From the NCBI RefSeq assembly GCF_001044255.1, contig NZ_JYNX01000029.1:10501-54109 (forward strand): a DNA stretch of 43,609 nt, read 5' to 3'. Position 1 is the first letter of the stretch; the number at the start of each line of letters is the position of its first letter. Positions 1 to 7,110 of the stretch are shown here, in pieces. The position numbers and the translations under genes were made by a program. Source of the stretch: Mycolicibacterium chubuense. Lineage in GTDB: Bacteria > Actinomycetota > Actinomycetes > Mycobacteriales > Mycobacteriaceae. The notes below the pieces were generated by a model that searched no databases, was not told where the DNA came from, and worked only from the letters and a program-made list of their open reading frames with translations.

Positions 1-52
1 TCTGGAGTTTGACCACGCTGGGCATCACGGTGGCGGCCACCTGCTCGACCGA
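1..52 (-). other. HtrA/PepD-like serine protease fragment at window edge
   Basis: Read leftward from position 52, this stretch encodes S-V-E-Q-V-A-A-T-V-M-P-S-V-V-K-L-Q. That closely resembles the start of the mature protease domain of mycobacterial HtrA/PepD proteins (as I recall them, SVEQVAAKVVPSVVKLE). It is in a different frame from the helicase that precedes it on the same strand, and only 17 codons are visible. Either a genome rearrangement or an assembly chimera at the contig end joins the two. The family call rests on a short recalled match. Confidence 0.5.
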
Positions 53-422
53 ACCGGGCCAGCGCCGCGGCGACCATGTCGAAGACGTCGGCGCGCACCA
101 TCGACGCCTCGTCGATGATCAGGGTCTGCAGCGAGGCCAGCGTCTTGGTGAAGCGGCCGGGCCGGTAGTCGCCGCCGCGAATGTCCTCGAGCGTCGTCGT
201 GGTGCGGAAGCCGAACAGGCGATGAATCGTGTAGCCGTCGACGTTGAGCGCGGCGATGCCGGTCGGCGCGACCACGACGACGCTGCGGTCGGTGTCGGCC
301 ATGAAGCGGCGGATCAGCGTCGACTTGCCGGTGCCCGCCTTACCGGTGAGGAAGACGTGACCGCCGCCGCCGAGCAGGTCGAGCGCGTGGCGGAACTCGT
401 CGGTCAGGACGATGTCCGGCAT
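47..422 (-). CDS. PIF1/RecD-like DNA helicase, N-terminal part (interrupted)
   Basis: N-terminal domain of a superfamily 1B, PIF1-like ATP-dependent helicase. The ATG is at 422-420. Walker A GKAGTGKS lies at residues 27-34, the motif-Ia-like APTGIAALN at 52-60, and the DEAS Walker B (LIIDEASM) at 101-108. The family normally continues with a P-G-x-P-F-G-G-V-Q segment and a GDxxQLPPV motif. Here homology stops after ALARFG near position 53 and the sequence switches to an HtrA-like frame. The helicase frame stays open to base 1 but no longer looks like a helicase. It is probably involved in DNA unwinding or repair; the exact role is unknown. The ATPase identification is firm; whether the break is biological is not. 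Confidence 0.7.
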
Positions 423-474
423 GGCTCACCAATGTAGCGCCGGCACCCCGCCCAACGAGAAGCCATGGTCGTGC

Positions 475-508
475 TGAGCGTCGATTCGCAGCCCGGAATG
501 CTATTCCG
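475..508. repeat. Palindromic repeat, GGAATGCTATTCC family, copy 1
   Basis: The core CGGAAT-GCT-ATTCCG (494-508) is an inverted repeat with 6-bp arms and a 3-bp centre. It is preceded by TGAGCG..GA-TCGCA-CC sequence that is shared with a second copy at 33900-33933. The core supplies the TAG stop codon of the TVP38-type gene read on the minus strand (cta, 501-503). The 78 bp from 423 to 500 contain no gene. Confidence 0.6.
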
Positions 509-1202
509 CGGGGGAGGTCGGCGGCTTGGAGCGCCACGCTCGCCAGCCGCGGTGCGCGGCGAACGCGCCCGCGACCGCCGTCACGCACCACACCGCGATC
601 GCGGCGATCAGCAGCGGCGCCGAGAACGAGCCCAGCGTGGAGCCCAGCGCCGTGTACGCGAACGCCTTGGGCGCCGAACCGATGACCGCCCCGACGGCCA
701 TCTGCCACACCGGCACACCGAACGCGCCGAACGCGTAGGAGGCCAACGCATCGTTGATGCCCGGCACGAACCGCTGCCCGACCACCGCCCACAGCCCGCC
801 GCGGCGGATCAGCGCGTCGATCTTCGCGGCGCGGTCGGGTCCGAGCAGCGCGCGCGCACTGTCGCGGCCGGCCCGCCGACCCGCGACACTCGTCAGCACC
901 GCCGACCCGACGGTCGCGCCGAGGGTCACGAACGTGCCAAGCACCGGGCCGAACAGGAACCCGCTGCCCCCGGCGAGCAGCGGTCCGGGCACCAGCAGCG
1001 CGCCGAGCACCGAGGACACCGCCACGTACGCCAGCGGGGCCAGCGGGCCCGCCGATTCGATGACGTCGCGCACCGCCTCGACGTCGATCACGCGCTGCAC
1101 GGCGGTCAGGTAGAACAGCACGGCGAGCAGCGCCGCGAACAGCGCCAGCCGCAGGATGTGGCGGCGCCGCGACGTCTCGGGAGTGCCCTCGGTGTCAACC
1201 AT
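501..1202 (-). CDS. TVP38/TMEM64 (DedA-like) family membrane protein
   Basis: About 233 residues with roughly five to six hydrophobic segments. It has the VPGPLLAGGSGFLFGPVLG region and the later G-x-RFVPGINDALASY segment typical of TVP38/TMEM64 (SNARE-associated/VTT domain) proteins, a DedA-related family of inner-membrane proteins now linked to lipid scrambling or undecaprenyl-phosphate recycling. The basic C-terminus (HRGWRAWRSK) should be cytoplasmic. I chose the ATG at 1202; another in-frame ATG at 1214 adds MAFG. The gene is divergent from 1242 with fewer than 40 bp between starts. The stop codon falls inside a palindromic repeat. The family call is good; the substrate is unknown. Confidence 0.8.
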   Translation of the reverse strand: MVDTEGTPETSRRRHILRLALFAALLAVLFYLTAVQRVIDVEAVRDVIESAGPLAPLAYVAVSSVLGALLVPGPLLAGGSGFLFGPVLGTFVTLGATVGSAVLTSVAGRRAGRDSARALLGPDRAAKIDALIRRGGLWAVVGQRFVPGINDALASYAFGAFGVPVWQMAVGAVIGSAPKAFAYTALGSTLGSFSAPLLIAAIAVWCVTAVAGAFAAHRGWRAWRSKPPTSPAE

Positions 1203-1229
1203 GCCGAACGCCATCCTGCCGCAGCCCGT

Positions 1230-1235
1230 TAAGTT
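1230..1235 (+). promoter_or_regulatory. Candidate -10 element (TAAGTT) for a leaderless transcript
   Basis: TAAGTT fits the mycobacterial TANNNT -10 consensus and ends exactly 6 nt before the GTG at 1242. No Shine-Dalgarno is visible there. This is the spacing expected when transcription starts on the first base of the start codon. Confidence 0.4.
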
Positions 1236-1241
1236 GGCAGA

Positions 1242-1856
1242 GTGACTGCGACGGCGGGGGAGCTGACAGGAACGGAACGCGCGGTGCTGCTGGTGCTGAT
1301 GGCCCAGGCAGGGCCCGTGCCCAACCCGGAGCTGGCCGCACTCGGCCCGGCGCTGGACAAACCCGGCCGCGACAAGCTCAATCGGCTGGGCCTGATCTCC
1401 TCCGAGCGGGTGGGCAGCCGCTTCGTCCACGAGCTCACCGACCGCGGCTGGCGAATGTGCCGTGAGCTCATCGATGCAGCGCCGCCGCCGCGGGCCACCG
1501 GCCCGGCGAAGGCGCTGCAGACCGTGCTCGCCGGGCTGGGCCGCTATCTGCGGGCCGCCGACCTGAGTCTGGCCGACCTCTTCGGTGAAGCCACCCCGGT
1601 CAGCGTCGAGGACCGCATCCGCGCGGTGTACACCGAGCTGGCGCCGCGCCCCGGCGGCTGGGTGCCGCTGCGCCGGCTGCGCGCCGAACTCGACGCGCCG
1701 CGCGACGCCGTCGACGCCGCTCTGGTGGCGTTGCACCGCACGCCGGGGGTGAGCGTGATCCCGGAGGAGAACCAGAAGACCCTGACCGACGAGGACCGCG
1801 CTGCGGCGGTCGTGATCGGTGACCGGCCCAAGCACCTGATCGCGATCGACGCGTGA
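1242..1856 (+). CDS. Small protein with winged-helix-like N-terminus, partner of dual ATPase
   Basis: 204 residues starting at GTG. The N-terminal ~75 residues (LTGTERAVLLVLMAQAG, then L-x-K-PGRDKLNRLGLISSERVG and HELTDRGWRMC) have the layout of a winged-helix DNA-binding domain: helices, a turn, a beta-wing and a TDxG-type end. The C-terminal half (SVEDRIRAVYTELAPRPGGWVPLRRLRAEL...) may be a second winged helix. I do not recognise a named family. It overlaps the dual ATPase gene by the TGATG junction at 1854-1858, so the two are translationally coupled and probably form a complex. The role is likely DNA or nucleoprotein recognition for the ATPase; this is inference. Confidence 0.75.
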   Translation: MTATAGELTGTERAVLLVLMAQAGPVPNPELAALGPALDKPGRDKLNRLGLISSERVGSRFVHELTDRGWRMCRELIDAAPPPRATGPAKALQTVLAGLGRYLRAADLSLADLFGEATPVSVEDRIRAVYTELAPRPGGWVPLRRLRAELDAPRDAVDAALVALHRTPGVSVIPEENQKTLTDEDRAAAVVIGDRPKHLIAIDA

Positions 1857-4800
1857 TGGACACCGCGCAGCGCGACGCCCTGGCCTCGCTGCGGCTGACG
1901 TGGGCGCCGACGAGCGACGACCTGTGGCGCCCGCAGGCGGCCACCCACGTCAGCGGGCTCAACGAGGCCGCCGTCGACGACGTGATGGCGGCCTTCGGCG
2001 ACGCCCTGCGCGATGAGGCGTCCACGCCGCTCGGTGTGGTGATCCGCGGGCCGGCGGGATCGGGCAAGACGCACCTGCTGGGGCAGATCCGCGAACGCGT
2101 GCAGGACGGGGGCGGTTACTTCTTCGTCGTCGAGCTGCTCGACGCGGCCAGCTTCTGGGAGTCGGTGCGCAGCGGCATCCTGGAGAGCCTCGGCCGGCCG
2201 GGCCGCCGGCACGAGACGCAGCTCAAAGACGTCCTGTGGGACCTGTCCTCGCTCGCGCACGTGTCGCGCGCCGACCGCCGGGCGATCATCGGCGACGACG
2301 ACCTGGACGCCGAGACGCTGTACCGCTTCATCATGGCCCTGTCGAAGACCGCGAAAGAGACTGTGCGGCAATGTCATCAGGTTCTGCGCGCCCTGGTGCT
2401 GGTGGCCTCCAACGACTTCCTGGCCCACGACATCGGCGAGGGCTTCCTGCAGGGCAGTGAGGAGTTCACCGCCGAGGAGCGCGGGCCCTGGGGGTTGCGG
2501 GCGGCGCCGGCGTCGGCGCAGGAGTGCGTGCGCGACCTGGCCCGGCTGGTCGCGCTGGCCGGGCCGTCAGTGCTGGCCGTCGACCAGATCGACACGCTGA
2601 TCGCTCAATCGGTGGCCGGCAACGGCGACGGGGACATCGTGCTCGAGCAGGTCGCGCACGGCCTGATGGCGGTGCGCCAGACGATGCGCCGCACGGTGCC
2701 GGTGGTCGCGTGCCTGCCGACGGTGTGGAAGCACGTCGAGGACAACGCGACCGCCAGTGTGCGGGACCGCTTCCGGGTCACCGGCGTGCTCACGCCGCTG
2801 CCGACCGCCGACATCGGCCGGGCCATCCTGGAGCGCCGATTCGCCGGGAGCTATGGCTCGGTCGGTTTCACCCCGCCCTACCCGAGCTGGCCGATCGCAC
2901 CGGAAGCCTTCGAGGAGGCGCCGTCGTACACGCCGCGGCAACTGCTGATCCGCGCCGACACCCACGTGCGGGAATGCCTCAGACACGGCGACGTCGTCGA
3001 GCTGGGTCACCTGCGCGCCGATGAAACCCTGTGGGACAGGGACACCGACGACGAGACGGCGCCCGTGTCGTCGGCGCTGGACCGGCGCTTCGCCGAGTAC
3101 CGGCGGCGCGCGGTGCCCATGGCGGCGGTCGCACCGGACGGCGAGGACGTGACGGTGCCCGAACTGCTCAGCGCGGCGCTCACCGCCTGGATCGCCGAAC
3201 GCGACGGCGAGCAGACGTTCGTCTGCGACCCGCCGCCCGGCACGCACGTCACGCTGCACGCCCGGCTGCGCGAGACGCTGGACAGCGCGACCGAGGACGA
3301 ACGGCACTGGGCCTTCCGCGCGGTCGCGGCGACCCATCCCAGCGCCGCGCTCAGCCGCGTCCGAAAAGCAGTCACCGCAGCGGGATTCGGATCCGGTTCG
3401 GGCCGCAGGCAGCTGTTCCTGCTGCGCAATGCGCCGTGGCCGACCGGAAAGAAGACCGCCGAGGAGCTCGCGGCGTTCCACGCCTGGGGCGGGCGGACCG
3501 TGCCGCTCACCGAAGACGACATCCGCACGATGGCGGCGCTGCGTGACCTGTTTGCCGAGGACGATCCGCAGTTGGCGAGCTGGCTGCGGGCGCGCCGTCC
3601 GGCCCACCGGATGGCGCTGCTGGCCGACACCCTGGGCGACGGCACGGTCGAGGAGGCGACCGAGCCGGAGTCTGAACCCGAGCCCGAGCCCGTGGACGAC
3701 GCTCCCGTCGTCGACGTCCCCGACACCGAGGTGCCCCTGGGCCGCGACCTGCACAGCGGGGATCCGGTCTCGATTCCGCTTGCGGCGCTGCGCAAACACG
3801 TCGCGATCTTCGCCGGATCCGGCTCGGGCAAGACCGTGCTGATCCGCCGGCTCGTCGAGGAGTGCGCACTGCGCGGGGTGTCCGCGATCGTGCTCGACCC
3901 GAACAACGACCTGTCCCGGCTGGGCACGGCGTGGCCGCAGAAACCCGAGGGCTGGCAGCGCGCCGACGACACCCGCGCCGAGGAGTACCTGCGCAACACC
4001 GAGGTGACGGTGTGGACCCCGCGGCGCACCAGCGGCCGCCCGCTGGCGTTCCAGCCGCTGCCCGACTTCGGCAGCGTCGTCGACGATCACGACGAGTTCT
4101 TCGAGGCGGTCGAGGCCGCCTGCTCGGCGCTCGAACCGCAGGCGCTGATCACCGGCAAGACGCAGAAGGCCACCCGTGCTCGTGCCGTGCTGCGAGAAGC
4201 GTTGCAGCACTACGGCAGAACGGATGAGCCGACGCTGGCCGGGTTCGTCCGGCTGCTCGCCGACCTGCCTGAGGACATCAGCAACATGGCCGGGGCGCGT
4301 CAGATCGCCGAGGACCTGTCGCAGAACCTGCGGGCGGCGATGGTCAACGATCCGCTGTTCGGCGGCGCCGGCACGCCCGTCGACCCCGGCGTGCTGCTCA
4401 CCCCGTCCGAGGGCTATCGGGCGCGGGTGTCGGTGATCAGCATGATCGGCCTGCCATCGGACGAGCAGCGGCAGAGCTTCGTCAACCAGCTGCAGATGGC
4501 GCTGTTCGCCTGGATCAAACGAAACCCCGCCGGCGATCGGCCACTGGGTGGGCTACTGGTGATGGACGAGGCGCAGAACTTCGCTCCCTCAAGGGGTTTC
4601 ACCGCGTGTACACGCAGCACGTTGGCGCTGTCGTCGCAGGCCCGCAAGTACGGGCTCGGACTGGTGTTCGCCACCCAGGCGCCCAAGGGGCTCAACCTGA
4701 ACATCCCCGGCAACGCCGCGACCCAGTTCTACGGCCTGCTCAACGCGCCCGCCCAGATCGAGACGGCCCGCGAGATGGCTCGCGCGAAAGGCGGTCTGGT

Positions 4801-4951
4801 CGACGACATCAGCCGCCTGCGGGTCGGCAACTTCTACGTCGCGACCGAGGGCGAGGCGTTCCACCGCGTCGTCGAGCCGTGGTGCCTGTCGTTCCATCCG
4901 TCGAGCCCGCCGTCGGCCGACGAGGTGCTGGCGCTGGCGGTGCAGCAGTGA
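1856..4951 (+). CDS. Dual P-loop ATPase: AAA-like domain fused to HerA/FtsK-like domain
   Basis: 1031 residues. Domain 1 has Walker A GPAGSGKT (65-72) and a Walker B-like VDQID (242-246), followed by RDRFRV and a lid-like helical region, as in AAA/STAND-type ATPases. A long middle region (about 380-600) follows, then an acidic E/P-rich linker near 605-630. Domain 2 has Walker A GSGSGKT (654-660), Walker B DEAQ (904-907) and FATQAPKG, the pattern of HerA/VirB4/FtsK-type pumping ATPases (DUF87). HerA-type enzymes form hexamers that move DNA; the fusion suggests two ATPase cycles in one chain. Start ATG 1856 is taken (GTG 1853 is possible). It overlaps both neighbours and no nuclease partner is adjacent. 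Function unknown; a DNA-processing or defence role is speculation. Confidence 0.85.
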   Translation: MDTAQRDALASLRLTWAPTSDDLWRPQAATHVSGLNEAAVDDVMAAFGDALRDEASTPLGVVIRGPAGSGKTHLLGQIRERVQDGGGYFFVVELLDAASFWESVRSGILESLGRPGRRHETQLKDVLWDLSSLAHVSRADRRAIIGDDDLDAETLYRFIMALSKTAKETVRQCHQVLRALVLVASNDFLAHDIGEGFLQGSEEFTAEERGPWGLRAAPASAQECVRDLARLVALAGPSVLAVDQIDTLIAQSVAGNGDGDIVLEQVAHGLMAVRQTMRRTVPVVACLPTVWKHVEDNATASVRDRFRVTGVLTPLPTADIGRAILERRFAGSYGSVGFTPPYPSWPIAPEAFEEAPSYTPRQLLIRADTHVRECLRHGDVVELGHLRADETLWDRDTDDETAPVSSALDRRFAEYRRRAVPMAAVAPDGEDVTVPELLSAALTAWIAERDGEQTFVCDPPPGTHVTLHARLRETLDSATEDERHWAFRAVAATHPSAALSRVRKAVTAAGFGSGSGRRQLFLLRNAPWPTGKKTAEELAAFHAWGGRTVPLTEDDIRTMAALRDLFAEDDPQLASWLRARRPAHRMALLADTLGDGTVEEATEPESEPEPEPVDDAPVVDVPDTEVPLGRDLHSGDPVSIPLAALRKHVAIFAGSGSGKTVLIRRLVEECALRGVSAIVLDPNNDLSRLGTAWPQKPEGWQRADDTRAEEYLRNTEVTVWTPRRTSGRPLAFQPLPDFGSVVDDHDEFFEAVEAACSALEPQALITGKTQKATRARAVLREALQHYGRTDEPTLAGFVRLLADLPEDISNMAGARQIAEDLSQNLRAAMVNDPLFGGAGTPVDPGVLLTPSEGYRARVSVISMIGLPSDEQRQSFVNQLQMALFAWIKRNPAGDRPLGGLLVMDEAQNFAPSRGFTACTRSTLALSSQARKYGLGLVFATQAPKGLNLNIPGNAATQFYGLLNAPAQIETAREMARAKGGLVDDISRLRVGNFYVATEGEAFHRVVEPWCLSFHPSSPPSADEVLALAVQQ

Positions 4952-5766
4952 ACCGCGTGTTCGTCACGGCCGGCGAACTGTCCGGAATGCTCGAGCGCGG
5001 GGAGCCCGTCACGGTGCTCGACGTGCGGTGGTCGCTGGCCGAGCCCGATGGCAGCGCCGCCTTCGAGCGCGGTCATCTGCCCGGCGCGGTGTACGTGTCC
5101 CTCGACGACGAACTCTCCGACCACAGCGTGACCGGCCGCGGCCGACACCCGTTGCCGTCCGGATCCGCGGTGCAGGCCGCCGCCCGCCGCTGGGGGGTGC
5201 GGACCGGGGTGCCGGTGGTGGTCTACGACGACTGGAACCGGGCCGGTTCGGCGCGTGCCTGGTGGGTGCTGACCGCAGCCGGCATCCCCGACGTGCGGAT
5301 CCTCGACGGCGGGCTGGCGGGGTGGACCGGTGAATTGCACTCCGGCGCTGTGGTTCCCGAGCCCGGGGACGTGACGGTGGCGTTCGACGACCTGTACGCC
5401 GGCGCGCGCAAGGCCGTCACCGCGGACGAGGCGGCCGATGCTCCGGTGCTGATCGACGCCCGGGCGCCCGAGCGGTTTCGCGGCGACACCGAACCCGTCG
5501 ACCCGGTGGCCGGCCACATCCCCGGTGCGCGCAACGTACCGAGCACCAGCCTGCTGCGCGGCGACGGCACCCTCCTGGATCACGACGACCTGACCCGGTT
5601 GTTCGACGGCGCCGGGCCGGCGCCCGCGGTCTACTGCGGGTCGGGCGTCACCGCGTCGGTCGTCATCGCGGCGCTGGCGTCGGTCGGGGTGGACGCGGCG
5701 CTGTTCCCCGGGTCGTGGTCGCAGTGGAGCGGGGAGTCAGCGCGCCCGGTCGCTCTCGGCGAGTGA
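4948..5766 (+). CDS. sseA: 3-mercaptopyruvate/thiosulfate sulfurtransferase (two rhodanese domains)
   Basis: 272 residues with two rhodanese domains: an inactive N-terminal one (LDVRWSL, GHLPGAVYVSLDDELSD, VVVYDDWNRAGSARAWW) and a catalytic C-terminal one (LIDARAPERFRG, GHIPGARNVPS). The active-site loop is CGSGVTA, with nucleophile Cys230. CGSGVT-type loops mark 3-mercaptopyruvate sulfurtransferases rather than thiosulfate-specific rhodaneses. It should move sulfane sulfur to cyanide or thiol acceptors in the cytoplasm. The GTG start overlaps the dual-ATPase stop by 4 bp (GTGA), so it is the third gene of that operon. Its last 30 bp overlap the convergent permease gene. The enzyme class is confident; the link to the ATPase is only genomic. 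Confidence 0.9.
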   Translation: MNRVFVTAGELSGMLERGEPVTVLDVRWSLAEPDGSAAFERGHLPGAVYVSLDDELSDHSVTGRGRHPLPSGSAVQAAARRWGVRTGVPVVVYDDWNRAGSARAWWVLTAAGIPDVRILDGGLAGWTGELHSGAVVPEPGDVTVAFDDLYAGARKAVTADEAADAPVLIDARAPERFRGDTEPVDPVAGHIPGARNVPSTSLLRGDGTLLDHDDLTRLFDGAGPAPAVYCGSGVTASVVIAALASVGVDAALFPGSWSQWSGESARPVALGE

Positions 5767-7110
5767 GCCGGTCTCCTCCAGGTCGAGCACCGGGGTGGGG
5801 CGCCGGAAGCCGCGGGTGACCACCAGCAACCAGACGAAGCCGATGGCCAGCCAGATCAATCCGATCGTGAGCGCCGTTCCGGACAGGCTGGTCCACAGCC
5901 ACGCGGTGAGCAGGAAGCCGATCGCCGGCGCGATCACGTTGAGCAGGATGTTGCGCTCCCGCATGTCGACGAAGTAGTGCTTGATCACCGACAGGTTCAC
6001 CACCGAGAATGCCACCAGCGCACCGAAACTGACGACCGAGGCCAGGATCGCCAGGTCGATCCAGATGGCCGCCAGCGAGATCACGCTGACCGTGAGGATG
6101 GCGTACACCGGGGTGCTGAACTTCGCCGACACGTGCCCGAACACCTTGCGCGGCAGGATGCCGTCGCGGCCCATCGCGAACAGGATGCGGGCCACCGACG
6201 CCTGCGACGTCAGTGCCGACCCGAGCGCACCGGCGACGTACGCCGCGGTGAAGAACGTGTTGACGAACGACCCGCCCGCGGCGAGCATCACGTCGGTCGA
6301 CCCGGTGTCGACGTCGGCGAACTGGTTCGACGGGAACACCAGCTGCGAGATGTACGACAGCAGGATGAAGATGATGCCGGAGACGATGGTCGCGATCATG
6401 ATCGCCTGCGGCACCGTGCGCTTGGCGTCGCGGGCCTCTTCGGAGAGGGTGGACACCGCGTCGAAGCCGAGGAACGACAGACACAGGATCGCCGCGCCGG
6501 CCAGGATGGGGCTCATCCCGCCCGCGGTGCCGTCCCCGGTGAACGGTGACATCAGGTCGACGGTGCCGTAGCCGGTGGTCTTGGACACCGCCAGGACGAC
6601 GAACACCACGATGAAGATGGCCTGGATCGCGATGATGAGGAAGTTGGCCCGCGCCACCGACACGATGCCGACGATGTTGAGCACGGTGACGATGGCGATC
6701 GACGCGATCACGATGGCCCACGCGGGCAGCGCGGGCAGCGCCGCATTCAGGTACAACCCGATCACCAGATAGTTGAGCATCGGCAGGAACAGGTAGTCGA
6801 GCAGCAGCGACCAGCCGGCCAGGAAGCCGACGGGCGCGCCGAACGTCCGCTGCGTGTAGGTGTAGGCCGAGCCGGCGACCGGGATCGCCGCCGACATCCG
6901 GGCGTACGACAGCGCGGTGAACACCATCGTGATCAGCGTGACGATGTACGCCAGCGGGAGTCGACCGCCGGAGGTCTCGGTGACGATGCCGTAGGTGGTG
7001 AACACCGTCAGCGGCACCATGTACACCAGACCGAACAGCACCAGCGACGGAAGTCCCAGCGCGCGTTTCAGGTGGCCCTCGTGCGGACCGGTGATGTATT
7101 CGGCGGTCAT
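5737..7110 (-). CDS. APC-family permease, PuuP/PlaP-like amine importer
   Basis: 457 residues with about 12 transmembrane segments. The sequence follows E. coli putrescine importers PuuP/PlaP in several stretches: VYMVPLTVFTTYGIV, FTALSYARM, PVAGSAYTYTQRTFG, GWSLLLDYLFLPMLNYLV and ILCLSFLGFDAVSTLSEEA. It should be a cation-coupled inner-membrane importer of a polyamine or related amine or amino acid. The ATG overlaps the stop of the upstream amidohydrolase by 4 bp (ATGA), so it is the last gene of a three-gene operon (nitrilase, amidohydrolase, permease). The family is sure; the putrescine-type substrate is an inference from similarity and from the amidase neighbour. Confidence 0.88.
   Translation of the reverse strand: MTAEYITGPHEGHLKRALGLPSLVLFGLVYMVPLTVFTTYGIVTETSGGRLPLAYIVTLITMVFTALSYARMSAAIPVAGSAYTYTQRTFGAPVGFLAGWSLLLDYLFLPMLNYLVIGLYLNAALPALPAWAIVIASIAIVTVLNIVGIVSVARANFLIIAIQAIFIVVFVVLAVSKTTGYGTVDLMSPFTGDGTAGGMSPILAGAAILCLSFLGFDAVSTLSEEARDAKRTVPQAIMIATIVSGIIFILLSYISQLVFPSNQFADVDTGSTDVMLAAGGSFVNTFFTAAYVAGALGSALTSQASVARILFAMGRDGILPRKVFGHVSAKFSTPVYAILTVSVISLAAIWIDLAILASVVSFGALVAFSVVNLSVIKHYFVDMRERNILLNVIAPAIGFLLTAWLWTSLSGTALTIGLIWLAIGFVWLLVVTRGFRRPTPVLDLEETGSLAESDRAR

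Noticed and set aside
465-1232. 255-residue plus-strand frame
   Set aside because: It is antisense to the TVP38-type gene, with a low-complexity Arg/Gln/His-rich peptide and no motif; treated as a shadow.
2567-4210. 547-residue minus-strand frame
   Set aside because: It lies wholly inside the dual-ATPase gene on the other strand and has no recognisable domain; a GC shadow.
1856-4951. Known anti-phage defence system (HerA-nuclease, Dnd/Ssp or BREX type)
   Set aside because: The HerA-like domain fits such systems, but no adjacent nuclease, SIR2, Dnd or methyltransferase gene is present, so I do not assign a named system.
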